From contig NZ_DHXT01000205.1 of NCBI RefSeq assembly GCF_002413825.1, positions 14,734 to 21,511 on the forward strand: a stretch of DNA of 6,778 nucleotides, in the 5' to 3' direction. Position 1 is the first letter of the stretch, and each line of letters begins with the position of its first letter. This DNA comes from Rhodoferax sp. UBA5149. GTDB taxonomy: Bacteria > Pseudomonadota > Gammaproteobacteria > Burkholderiales > Burkholderiaceae_C. The notes under the pieces were generated by a model. The model was not told the origin of the DNA and searched no databases. It worked only from the letters and a program-made list of their open reading frames with translations. The translations under genes were made by a program, and so were the position numbers. Of this stretch, positions 1 to 6,362 are shown piece after piece.

Positions 1-329
1 TCCACGTTTTCCTGGGCCGAGGTGCGCGCCAGCAGATTGAAGCCCTGAAACACAAAGCCCAAAAACCGGCGGCGCAAGCGCGCTCGCTGGTCGCGCGACA
101 GGGTCTCGACGTGCACGCCGCGAAACAGGTACTCGCCCGTGGTGGGCGTGTCCAGGCAACCCAGCGTGTTCATGGCGGTGGACTTGCCCGAGCCGCTGGG
201 CCCCATGATGGCGACAAAATCTCCTGCTTCGATGGTCAGGTCAACGCCTTTGAGCGCGGACAAGGCGGTGGCGCCCTGGCCGTAGACCTTGGTCACGCCT
301 TTGAGCTGGATCAGCGGGGGCTCGCTCAT
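1..329 (-). CDS. macB: MacB-like ABC transporter ATP-binding protein, N-terminal part (runs off left edge)
   Basis: Only the first 109 codons are present; the gene continues beyond position 1. Reading leftwards from the ATG at 329-327, the protein opens as a classic ABC ATPase. An early beta strand and A-loop region ends at Tyr16 (VTKVYGQG). The Walker A motif GPSGSGKST is at residues 43-51, followed by NTLGCLD, and the Q-loop is in GFVFQGFNLL with Gln95. The ABC signature, Walker B and the permease half lie outside the window. Context makes MacB the best call: the ATG overlaps the stop of the MacA-like adaptor gene in an ATGA, so translation is probably coupled, and an outer-membrane factor gene precedes both. 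MacB proteins are inner-membrane ATPases with a periplasmic domain that drive export of macrolides, peptides, siderophores or lipids through MacA and TolC. The substrate cannot be told from this sequence. A separate ATPase plus a separate FtsX-like permease is a possible alternative, since the C-terminal part is not visible. Confidence 0.9.
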   Translation of the reverse strand, partial: MSEPPLIQLKGVTKVYGQGATALSALKGVDLTIEAGDFVAIMGPSGSGKSTAMNTLGCLDTPTTGEYLFRGVHVETLSRDQRARLRRRFLGFVFQGFNLLARTSAQENV

Positions 330-1642
330 GGCGTCGTGCCTGCCGCGCGCTGATCGGTGATCACCAGCATGCCGGCCTGCAGTTCGCCGCCGGTGATCTC
401 GGTCATGCGGCCGTCGCTGATGCCGGGCGCCACGGCCACGGCCACCGCGGTGCCGCCCTGCAGCACCCACACCTGCTTGGAAAGGCCGCTGCCGCCCGCC
501 GATTTGCGCGCGCCACCACGCGGCATGCGCGGTATCAGACTGGAGACAATGCCACCAGACGCCTTGGCGGCGTCCTTTGTGCTGCCGGCCGCGGACGGCG
601 TGAAACGCAGCGCCGTGTTGGGCACCAACAGCGCGTCAAGCCGCTCGGTGGAGGTGATGATGGCGGAGGCCGTCATGCCGGGGCGCAAGCTCAAGTCGGT
701 GTTGTCGACTTCGAGGTAGGTCAGATAGGTCACCACGTTGTCGGTGGTGGTGGAGCCATACGCCACGCGGGTGACGGTGGCCGGGTATTTGCGGGCCGGA
801 TAGGCACTGACGGTGAAGTTGGCTTTTTGCCCGACCTTGACCGAGCCCACATCGGCCTCGTCCACATTGACCTGCAGCCGGAGTTGGGCCAGATCTTCGG
901 CCACGGTGAACAGGGTGACCGCCTGCAAGGAGGCGGCCACCGCATTGCCAGGGTCCACCGTTCGTGTCAACACCACACCATCGGTGGGGGAACGGATGGA
1001 GGCTTTGGACAGATTGATTTCATCGGTGGAGGCCGCCGCCCGCGCGTCGGCCACATTGGCGTGGGCACTGGTCTCGTCCGCCTGGGCGCGTTCCAGCGTG
1101 GCCCGGCCGGTGTCCAGTTCGGCCTTGGACGGCACCTTGCCACCCGACAGACGCGCTACTTCTTCCAGTCGTGCCAGGTTGCCCTGCGTTTCCTTGACGG
1201 TCGCCACGGCTTGTGCGACCTTGGCGGTGGCCGCGCTGACGGCGGCGCGTGAGCGCGCTACCTGGTCCTTCAGCTTGGCGGTGTCAAGTTCCACCAGCAC
1301 CTGGCCTTTTTTGACCTTGTCATTCACATCCACCAGCACGCGCAGCACGGTGCCCGACAGCTCACTGCCAATGCTGACGGAGCGTGTGGGCTGCAGCGTG
1401 CCGTTGGCCGCCACGGTCAAGGTGAGCTTGCCGCGGCTCACGGACTCAGTCACATAGACCGGCGCCGCATTGTTCTGGGCGGTCATTTGCCAGAAGTAGA
1501 CGCCCACCGCCGCCAGCAGCACCAGCCCCACGAGCACCCAGACCAGGGTGCGGCGCCACCACACCGGCGCAGGTGCCTCTTCCAGCACGGTTTGCAGGTC
1601 AGTCTTTGAGAGCGGTTCACTGGCGGCAGCGTCGGTGGTCAT
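326..1642 (-). CDS. macA: MacA-like periplasmic adaptor (membrane fusion protein) of a tripartite efflux pump
   Basis: This 438-residue protein links the inner-membrane ABC transporter to the outer-membrane channel. It has a short cytoplasmic N-terminus with WWRR at 28-31 and one membrane anchor at about 33-51. The first half of the lipoyl-like domain follows at about 85-122 (SELSGTVLRVLVDVNDKV, then KKGQVLVELD). An alanine-rich coiled-coil hairpin spans about 122-212, and the second lipoyl half spans about 213-250 (IRSPTDGVVLTRTVDPGNAV). Beta-barrel and membrane-proximal parts run from about 255 to the end, with PGMTASAII at 321-329. Residues 346-388 form a Gly/Ala/Ser/Lys/Arg-rich insert (with PRMPRGGARK) before the last beta strands. 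The gene starts 27 bases after the stop of the outer-membrane factor gene and its stop overlaps the ATPase start in ATGA. The Shine-Dalgarno sequence is weak (ACGGAA), consistent with coupled translation. The family assignment is firm; the link to macrolides specifically is not. Confidence 0.92.
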   Translation of the reverse strand: MTTDAAASEPLSKTDLQTVLEEAPAPVWWRRTLVWVLVGLVLLAAVGVYFWQMTAQNNAAPVYVTESVSRGKLTLTVAANGTLQPTRSVSIGSELSGTVLRVLVDVNDKVKKGQVLVELDTAKLKDQVARSRAAVSAATAKVAQAVATVKETQGNLARLEEVARLSGGKVPSKAELDTGRATLERAQADETSAHANVADARAAASTDEINLSKASIRSPTDGVVLTRTVDPGNAVAASLQAVTLFTVAEDLAQLRLQVNVDEADVGSVKVGQKANFTVSAYPARKYPATVTRVAYGSTTTDNVVTYLTYLEVDNTDLSLRPGMTASAIITSTERLDALLVPNTALRFTPSAAGSTKDAAKASGGIVSSLIPRMPRGGARKSAGGSGLSKQVWVLQGGTAVAVAVAPGISDGRMTEITGGELQAGMLVITDQRAAGTTP

Positions 1643-1669
1643 GGTGGGTTCCGTGAATTCGGGTTGGGT

Positions 1670-3136
1670 TCAAAACCAGCCGCCGCCCAAGGCCTTGTAC
1701 AGGCGCACATGGTCGGCGCTGATGTCGGCGCTGGTACTGGCCACGCTGTCTTGTGTTGTCAGCAGCGCGCGCTGCGTCTGCAGCACGGTCTGGAAGTCAA
1801 TCAGGCCACTGTTGTAGCGTTGCTGTGCCAGCTGATCGGCATTGCCGGCCGCCGTGGCGGCGCTTTGCAGGTGGGTCAGACGGTCACGGTCGCCGCGCAA
1901 GGCCACCAGCGCGTCCTCCACATCTTTCAAGGCCGTCAAAACGACGGACTCGTAAGCAACGCGGGCCTGCTCCAGCGCGGCGGTCTGGGCCCGCACCTGG
2001 GCCCTGGCCGCGCCGCCATCGAACAGCGGAACCGAGACACTGCCCAGCAAGGCGTTCACCACGGAAGCGCCGTTGCCGAGCGCGCCCAGTGTCAGGGCGC
2101 TCAAGCCCAAGGAGCCGCTGATTGAAAAGCTGGGATAGCGCGCGGCATCCGCCGCTGATACGCGCGCCAGGGCCGCACTGATGCGCTGTTCTGCCGCACG
2201 GACATCCGGACGTTGGCGCAGGGTTTGCGCCGGGATGCTCAGGGCCAGATCGTCCGCCGCTTGGGGAATGGCCAGTGAATCAGTCAGTAGCGCCTGCAGT
2301 GCCTCCGGTGGCTGGCCGGTCAGGACCGCCAGGGCGTGCCGGGTCTTGGCCATGCTGGCCTCCAGCGTGGGAATCTGGGCGCTGGTTTGCTCCCTGGCGG
2401 TGCGGGCCTGCTCCACTTCAACCGACGTGACCAGCCCGGCCTGCGCCCGCCAGTCGGTGATTTGCAGGGTTTCGTTCTGGCTGGCGAGGTTGTTGCGGGC
2501 GATCATCGCTTGTGCCTGCTGGCCGCGCAGCTGGATATAGGCCAGGGCCACCTCCGCCGCCATCGACACCTGCACATCGGCCAGCGTTGCTTCGGCGACC
2601 TGTGTGTCGGCCTCGGCGGCGTTCACGGCGCTATGCTTGCCACCAAAGACATCGGGTTCCCAGCTGGCATCCAGACCGACCCTGAAACTGTTGCTGGCGT
2701 CATTGCCGCCGGACTTGCTGCGTTGCACCGACCCGGAGGCCGACACGTCGGGCAGCAAGCCCGCACTTTGCACGTCGCGCAGGGCGCGCGATTGCTGCAG
2801 CGCCGCCTGCGCCGACCGGATGCTGGTGTTGGCCTGCAAAGCCTGCGCCACCAGGGTGCTCAGCAGGGGATCGTTGAATCTCTGCCACCACTGCGCCAGT
2901 GACGTCGCGGGGTCATTGGCGGCGCTGGTGGGGGACGCCGCCGTGGACCAGGCCGCGGGCAAGGCGATCGCGGGCAATTCCTGGGTCCTGGGCGACCAGG
3001 ACGAGCAGCCGCTTAAGCTGACTGCGATTGCCATGGCAAAGGGCAGGGCGCGCGGCAGGCCTCTGCGTGGCCACGGAGATTCTGATTTTTGTGAAGCCAT
3101 CGTTCTTGCAGCATAGGACGCGGTGAAGCTGTTCAT
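1670..3136 (-). CDS. NodT/TolC-type outer-membrane efflux lipoprotein
   Basis: This is the outer-membrane channel subunit, first gene of the pump operon. The N-terminus has a basic stretch (PWPRRGLPR), a hydrophobic segment and the lipobox LSGC, placing the lipidated cysteine at residue 44. The mature protein shows the two repeated halves of the outer-membrane efflux family. WWQRFNDPLLSTLVAQAL (83-100) is the usual opening, and a long helix rich in Ala and Gln follows. LRQRPDVRAAEQRI (306-319) starts the second half, SVPLFDGGAARAQV (368-381) is the second beta-strand signature, and YKALGGGW (480-487) is the typical C-terminus. At 488 residues it has normal length for NodT-type factors. The start is uncertain: the ATG at 3136 has no clear ribosome binding site, while the ATG at 3100 (residue 13) would give a more normal 31-residue lipoprotein signal and has AAGAA nearby. 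The 90 bases upstream hold no convincing promoter. Export partners are the MacA- and MacB-like proteins downstream. Confidence 0.93.
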   Translation of the reverse strand: MNSFTASYAARTMASQKSESPWPRRGLPRALPFAMAIAVSLSGCSSWSPRTQELPAIALPAAWSTAASPTSAANDPATSLAQWWQRFNDPLLSTLVAQALQANTSIRSAQAALQQSRALRDVQSAGLLPDVSASGSVQRSKSGGNDASNSFRVGLDASWEPDVFGGKHSAVNAAEADTQVAEATLADVQVSMAAEVALAYIQLRGQQAQAMIARNNLASQNETLQITDWRAQAGLVTSVEVEQARTAREQTSAQIPTLEASMAKTRHALAVLTGQPPEALQALLTDSLAIPQAADDLALSIPAQTLRQRPDVRAAEQRISAALARVSAADAARYPSFSISGSLGLSALTLGALGNGASVVNALLGSVSVPLFDGGAARAQVRAQTAALEQARVAYESVVLTALKDVEDALVALRGDRDRLTHLQSAATAAGNADQLAQQRYNSGLIDFQTVLQTQRALLTTQDSVASTSADISADHVRLYKALGGGWF

Positions 3137-3226
3137 TGTGCAGGAAGCAAATGAGTTAACGGTTTTTCCTGAGTGAAGTCTTGTAAATCCCGCTGTTGTC
3201 CTACAGCCCGGCGGCTTGTTGGCGCT

Positions 3227-3466
3227 TTACTCAGAAATCCAGGTGAATCGTGCTTGGCGTACCCCGTCAACCACCACCTCTTCCTCAAACATCGCAGCCG
3301 GGCGCACCTAGAGCCCCTGCTCGCCGTAGAGGGCGCGGTAAAGCGTCATCGGCTCCAGCGTTTCGCTATGGCGTACGGTGTCGATCACTTCGTAGCGCAA
3401 GCCCTTGTAGTGGCGGTACTGGCCCTTACGGGTCTCGGTCAGAGGGGGCAGTATTTCGTCAATCAT
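3227..3466 (-). pseudogene. DUF1653 domain protein interrupted by an in-frame amber codon
   Basis: From the ATG at 3466-3464 the frame reads MIDEILPPL, then the DUF1653 core YRHYKGLRYEVIDTVRHSET and LYRALYGEQGL, and hits TAG at 3310-3308 after 52 residues. The same frame then continues directly with VRPAAMFEEEVVVDG and VRQARFTWISE, ending at TAA 3229-3227. In members of this family that I recall, the junction reads GLWVRP, so the TAG stands exactly where a conserved Trp (TGG) is expected; a single G-to-A change explains it. The part after the stop has no frameshift or further stop, and reads like an intact domain end, so the change is recent, a sequencing error, or tolerated. DUF1653 proteins are small, single-domain and of unknown function. 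The full-length form would be about 79 residues. There is no clear ribosome binding site before the ATG. The gene is divergent from the RsmB-like gene, with 16 bases between the two start codons. Confidence 0.82.
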
Positions 3467-3482
3467 GGGACAATCGTAGGTT

Positions 3483-4754
3483 ATGCATCCAAAAGCCCTG
3501 CTTGACGTCTGTTCCGAACTCGTTCGCCTTACTCTCAAATTCGACCACCCTACCGACGCCATTGTCTCGAAATTTTTCCGTGACAACCGGGGTCTGGGGC
3601 CGCGCGAACGCGCTACGCTCTCCGGGACGGTGTACACCGTTCTTCGTAAAAAACTGCTGTTTGACCATTACGCGCCGTCCGGCAGTGGCCCCAAAGAACG
3701 GCGTTTGGCGATTCTGGGGTTTTACGGTCCCGGCGATTTTCTGCGCAGCGCCCTGACCGACCAGGAAAAAAACTGGCTCGACCAGTGCGAAAAAATCAAT
3801 GTGGCCGATTTGATGGAGCGCCATCGCCACAACCTGCCCGAGTGGCTGGTGCAGCCGCTCAAAGAGCAACTGGGCGATGAATTCTGGCAGCTGGCGGAAA
3901 GCCTCAACCTGGGCGCCGGCCTGGATTTGCGTGTCAATGCCCTCAACGCCAAGCGCTCTGACGTGCAAAAAGAACTGGCCCAGCTCGGCATCAAGGCCGT
4001 GCCCACACCGTATTCCCCCTGGGGCCTGCGCATTGCCGGCAAGCCGACCCTGAACAAGCTGGATGCGTTTACCCGCGGCGCCTTTGAGGTGCAGGACGAA
4101 GGCTCGCAACTGCTGGCCATGCTGCTGGACGCCAAGCGCGGCGAGATGGTGGTGGATTTTTGCGCCGGCGCGGGTGGCAAGACGCTGGCCATTGGTGCGG
4201 GCATGCGCAGCACCGGCCGTTTGTATGCTTTTGATACCTCACCGCATCGTCTGGATGCGCTCAAACCCCGGCTGGCCCGTAGCGGTTTGTCCAATGTGCA
4301 CCCGGCGGCCATCGCCCATGAGCGTGATGAGCGCGTCAAACGCTTGTCCGGCAAGATTGACCGGGTGCTGGTGGATGCGCCGTGTTCGGGGCTGGGTACT
4401 TTGAGGCGCAACCCTGACCTCAAATGGCGGCAAAACCTGCAGTTGGTGGCGGAGCTGGCCGTTACACAAGCCGCCATTCTGCAAAGTGCCGCGCGCTTGC
4501 TCAAACCCGGCGGACGGCTGGTGTACGCAACCTGCAGCATGCTGGTCCAGGAAAACGAGGCCATCGCCCAGGCATTTACCGAGACGAACAAGGAGTTCAC
4601 GCCGCTGGATGCCGGTGAAATTCTGTCTGGCTTGAAGGTTGAGCGCGCGGCTACGCTGTGCAGCGGCGGGGAGACCGGCCAGCGTTACCTGCGTTTGTGG
4701 CCGCACCGCCATCAGACGGATGGTTTTTTTGCAGCGGTGTGGCAAAAAATTTGA
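3483..4754 (+). CDS. RsmB/NOP-family SAM-dependent RNA cytosine-5 methyltransferase
   Basis: This 423-residue protein should transfer a methyl group from S-adenosylmethionine to carbon 5 of a cytosine in RNA, probably 16S rRNA. The N-terminal third (about 1-130) is helical and resembles the NusB-like RNA-binding part of RsmB (RDNRGLGPRERATL, RRLAILGFYG). About 145-205 forms the linker to the catalytic domain, ending FEVQDEGSQLLAMLL. The SAM site is VVDFCAGAGGKTLAIGA (223-239), with an acidic residue at Asp251. Motif IV is DAPCSGLGTLRRNPD (298-312) with Cys301. Motif VI is YATCSMLVQENEAI (348-361) with Cys351. By analogy with E. coli RsmB, Cys351 is the attacking nucleophile and Cys301 helps release the product, so both key residues are present. 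Length matches the family. Burkholderiales often carry more than one RsmB/NOP protein, so I do not assign the symbol rsmB or the exact target base. The start at 3483 has only a weak AGG just upstream, but MHPKALLDVCSELVRL fits the expected N-terminus. Confidence 0.93.
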   Translation: MHPKALLDVCSELVRLTLKFDHPTDAIVSKFFRDNRGLGPRERATLSGTVYTVLRKKLLFDHYAPSGSGPKERRLAILGFYGPGDFLRSALTDQEKNWLDQCEKINVADLMERHRHNLPEWLVQPLKEQLGDEFWQLAESLNLGAGLDLRVNALNAKRSDVQKELAQLGIKAVPTPYSPWGLRIAGKPTLNKLDAFTRGAFEVQDEGSQLLAMLLDAKRGEMVVDFCAGAGGKTLAIGAGMRSTGRLYAFDTSPHRLDALKPRLARSGLSNVHPAAIAHERDERVKRLSGKIDRVLVDAPCSGLGTLRRNPDLKWRQNLQLVAELAVTQAAILQSAARLLKPGGRLVYATCSMLVQENEAIAQAFTETNKEFTPLDAGEILSGLKVERAATLCSGGETGQRYLRLWPHRHQTDGFFAAVWQKI

Positions 4755-4758
4755 ATTT

Positions 4759-4785
4759 CAGCGGCGCAGCTGGTATTTGCCGCTG
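4759..4785. other. Weak inverted repeat after the methyltransferase gene
   Basis: CAGCGGC at 4759-4765 pairs perfectly with GCCGCTG at 4779-4785, giving a 7-bp stem with a 13-base loop, 4 bases after the methyltransferase stop. No T-run follows, so it is not a standard intrinsic terminator. It may reduce read-through into the desaturase gene, protect the mRNA end, or be chance in GC-rich DNA. Confidence 0.3.
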
Positions 4786-4800
4786 TTGGCCCCATCTGCG

Positions 4801-4826
4801 GTCATACTGGACCTGATCCGATATCC
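4801..4826. repeat. Possible decayed REP-like (extragenic palindrome) element
   Basis: The stretch reads GTCATACTGGACCTGATCC followed by GATATCC. It resembles the scattered extragenic repeats of many proteobacteria with the form GTCATTCCGGACCTGATCC-GGAATCC. The central GGA and TCC arms and the outer ATA and TAT arms pair around a CCTGA loop, with a mismatch and a G-T pair between them. Only one copy lies in the window, so its repeat nature rests on remembered similarity and cannot be shown here. Confidence 0.35.
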
Positions 4827-4843
4827 AAAATTAATACATCGTT

Positions 4844-4848
4844 GAGAG
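4844..4848 (+). promoter_or_regulatory. Ribosome binding site that decides the desaturase start
   Basis: GAGAG lies 11 bases before the ATG at 4860 (spacing slightly long) and overlaps the alternative TTG at 4842. A binding site cannot serve a start codon it overlaps, and no other purine-rich site stands before the TTG. This favours the ATG at 4860 over the 6-codon longer reading from TTG. Confidence 0.5.
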
Positions 4849-4859
4849 ACAAACTGAAT

Positions 4860-6074
4860 ATGTTGTTACCTGATTGGGCTGCATTGAACGCGGTGCTTGA
4901 CTGGCTGGCGCATGGGTCCTGGAATTTGGCCTGGTGGCAAATCGTGTTGTTCACGCTGGCCGTGACCCATGTCACGATGATCAGCGTGACGGTGTTTTTG
5001 CACCGTCATCAAGCGCACCGTGCCTTGGACTTGCACCCGATTGCCTCGCATTTTTTCCGCTTCTGGCTCTGGTTGACCACCGGCCAGGTCACCAAGGAAT
5101 GGGCCTCCATTCACCGCAAGCACCACGCCAAGTGCGAGCAGCCGGAAGACCCGCACAGTCCGCATGTGCATGGCATCAAAACCGTGCTGCTGCAAGGCTA
5201 TGAGTTGTACCGGGCCGCGGCCAGCAACAAGGAAACGCTGACACGTTACGGCCATGGCACACCCAGTGACTGGCTGGAACGCAATCTGTACACCCGGTTT
5301 TCGTGGCTGGGCGTCGTCCTGATGCTGATCATCGACCTGACCCTTTTTGGCGCTACGGGCTTGGCGGTGTGGGCCGTGCAAATGGCCTGGACGCCCGTCA
5401 TGGCGGCCGGCATCATCAATGGCGCAGCGCATTACTGGGGTTATCGCAACTTCGAGGCGCCGGATGCCAGCACCAATATTTCACCGTGGGGCATCCTCAT
5501 TGCCGGTGAGGAGCTGCACAACAACCATCACACTTATCCCACGTCCGCCAAACTGTCGGTCAAGCCTTACGAGTTTGATATTGGCTGGATGTACATCAGC
5601 CTGATGCAAAGGGTGGGCCTGGTAACCGTCAAAAAGACCCCGCCCAAGCTGGCTTTTGGTGCTGTGCGCCCAGTGGCTGATGAGAAGACGCTGGAAGCGC
5701 TGATTTCCAATCGTTATGAAATCATGGCCGGTTACGCCAAAGACATGCGGCGTGCGTTCAAGGATGAACTGCAAGCCATGAAATCACGCAGCGCGGACGC
5801 CGCTGTCATCAAGGCCGCTCAGCGCTGGATGCACCGCGATACAGAGAAAGTGCCCGCAGCAGCCGTGCCCCAGCTCGCCATGGTCCGCGCCGCATCGCCG
5901 GTGCTGGACAAAATGGTGGTCATGCGTGAAGAGTTGTGCCAGTTGTGGCTTAACCGTTCACACACTCGCGAACAGCTGGCAACCGACCTGCAAGCCTGGT
6001 GCCATCAGGCGGAGGCCAGCGGCATTGCGGCCTTGCAGGAGTTTTCTTTGCGGTTGCGGGCGGCTCGCACCTGA
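4860..6074 (+). CDS. Membrane fatty acid desaturase (delta-9 type) with ISL3-transposase-like helical tail
   Basis: This 404-residue membrane enzyme should insert a double bond into a fatty acyl chain using a di-iron centre, oxygen and electrons from a reductase. All three histidine boxes are present: HRHQAH (48-53), HRKHH (85-89) and HNNHH (220-224). A further conserved His is at 191 in NGAAHYWGYRNF. This pattern is that of the delta-9 acyl-lipid/acyl-CoA desaturases rather than the plant omega-3/omega-6 group. Membrane segments are at about 26-47, 60-75 and 147-185, placing the histidines on the cytoplasmic face. The catalytic part ends near residue 260. The remaining ~140 residues are soluble and helical, ending LWLNRSHTREQLATDLQAW, CHQAEASGI and ALQEFSLRLR. 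This end resembles the C-terminus of ISL3-family transposases; I recall an annotation term 'DesA/ISL3 alpha bundle tail' for it. The gene stands alone, 105 bases after the methyltransferase, and ends before a strong terminator. Substrate and bond position cannot be read from sequence. Confidence 0.92.
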   Translation: MLLPDWAALNAVLDWLAHGSWNLAWWQIVLFTLAVTHVTMISVTVFLHRHQAHRALDLHPIASHFFRFWLWLTTGQVTKEWASIHRKHHAKCEQPEDPHSPHVHGIKTVLLQGYELYRAAASNKETLTRYGHGTPSDWLERNLYTRFSWLGVVLMLIIDLTLFGATGLAVWAVQMAWTPVMAAGIINGAAHYWGYRNFEAPDASTNISPWGILIAGEELHNNHHTYPTSAKLSVKPYEFDIGWMYISLMQRVGLVTVKKTPPKLAFGAVRPVADEKTLEALISNRYEIMAGYAKDMRRAFKDELQAMKSRSADAAVIKAAQRWMHRDTEKVPAAAVPQLAMVRAASPVLDKMVVMREELCQLWLNRSHTREQLATDLQAWCHQAEASGIAALQEFSLRLRAART

Positions 6075-6126
6075 GTTTGGGGGGTATACAACCCGACTCC
6101 CACACGTTCACCGGTGCAAGAACCGG

Positions 6127-6163
6127 CCACAAAAAAGCCCGCACGAAGCGGGCTTTTTTGTGG
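6127..6163. terminator. Bidirectional intrinsic terminator between convergent genes
   Basis: CCACAAAAAAGCCCGC (6127-6142) pairs perfectly with GCGGGCTTTTTTGTGG (6148-6163) around the loop ACGAA. The six-base GC core is flanked by six A on one side and six T on the other, so the hairpin with its U-run works in both directions. It would end the desaturase transcript on the plus strand and the rpmB-rpmG transcript on the minus strand. Confidence 0.95.
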
Positions 6164-6178
6164 ACAAACAAACCTGAA

Positions 6179-6349
6179 TTACTTCAGTTTCATTTCCTTG
6201 TAGTCCACATGCTTGCGAGCTTTGGGATCAAATTTCTTGATCAACATTTTCTCGGGCATGGTTTTCTTGTTTTTGCTGGTGGTGTAGAAGTGACCGGTGC
6301 CAGCTGTAGATTCCAGCTTGATTTTTTCGCGTCCGCCTTTGGTTGCCAT
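6179..6349 (-). CDS. rpmG: 50S ribosomal protein L33
   Basis: This 56-residue protein, too short for many ORF cut-offs, starts MATKGGREKIKLESTAGTGH, continues FYTTSKNKKT, and ends KHVDYKEMKLK. It is a clear L33 of the large ribosomal subunit, which binds 23S rRNA near the E site. It contains no cysteine, so it is the zinc-independent form usual in proteobacteria and not the four-Cys form. A strong AAGGAG lies 7 bases before the ATG. It is the second gene of the rpmB-rpmG pair, 11 bases after the L28 stop, and the pair is transcribed towards the terminator at 6127-6163, 15 bases past its own stop. Confidence 0.97.
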   Translation of the reverse strand: MATKGGREKIKLESTAGTGHFYTTSKNKKTMPEKMLIKKFDPKARKHVDYKEMKLK

Positions 6350-6356
6350 GGTGCTG

Positions 6357-6362
6357 CTCCTT
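6357..6362 (-). promoter_or_regulatory. Strong rpmG ribosome binding site overlapping the rpmB stop
   Basis: On the minus strand the sequence reads GGCATAAGGAG: the TAA stop of rpmB (6363-6361) shares two bases with the AAGGAG of rpmG. A ribosome finishing L28 covers this site, so L33 translation is probably coupled to L28, giving matched amounts of the two proteins. Confidence 0.8.

Noticed and set aside
813..1457. A 214-codon open frame on the plus strand
   Set aside because: It lies wholly antisense to the adaptor gene, has a low-complexity Ser/Ala/Arg/Thr composition and no recognisable motif; a typical GC-rich shadow.
3192..3207. Small inverted repeat GCTGT-N6-ACAGC between the outer-membrane factor and DUF1653 genes
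   Set aside because: Only 5 bp of stem and no T-run; could be an operator but is equally likely by chance.
3308..3310. Programmed amber recoding (for example pyrrolysine)
   Set aside because: No recoding signal or pyrrolysine machinery is visible, the lineage is not known for it, and a simple TGG-to-TAG change explains the data.
3467..3637. N-terminal extension of the DUF1653 frame up to an ATG at 3637
   Set aside because: The extra 57 residues (Arg/Ser-rich) run antisense to the methyltransferase and do not resemble DUF1653 proteins, which begin shortly before the YRHYKG core.
3459..4109. A 216-codon minus-strand frame overlapping both the DUF1653 start and the methyltransferase
   Set aside because: It is in a different frame from the DUF1653 core and covers conserved methyltransferase sequence; no ribosome binding site or motif.
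3722..4600. A 292-codon open frame on the minus strand
   Set aside because: Antisense to the methyltransferase, whose motifs IV and VI and SAM site are unmistakable; the antisense product is Ser/Arg/Ala-rich without domain character.
4842..4859. TTG start for the desaturase, adding six residues
   Set aside because: The TTG overlaps the only purine-rich ribosome binding site, which suits the ATG at 4860 instead.
5640..6074. A transposase remnant or insertion sequence behind the desaturase
   Set aside because: The ISL3-like tail is in frame, undecayed and part of the desaturase; there are no inverted repeats, target duplications or catalytic transposase residues.
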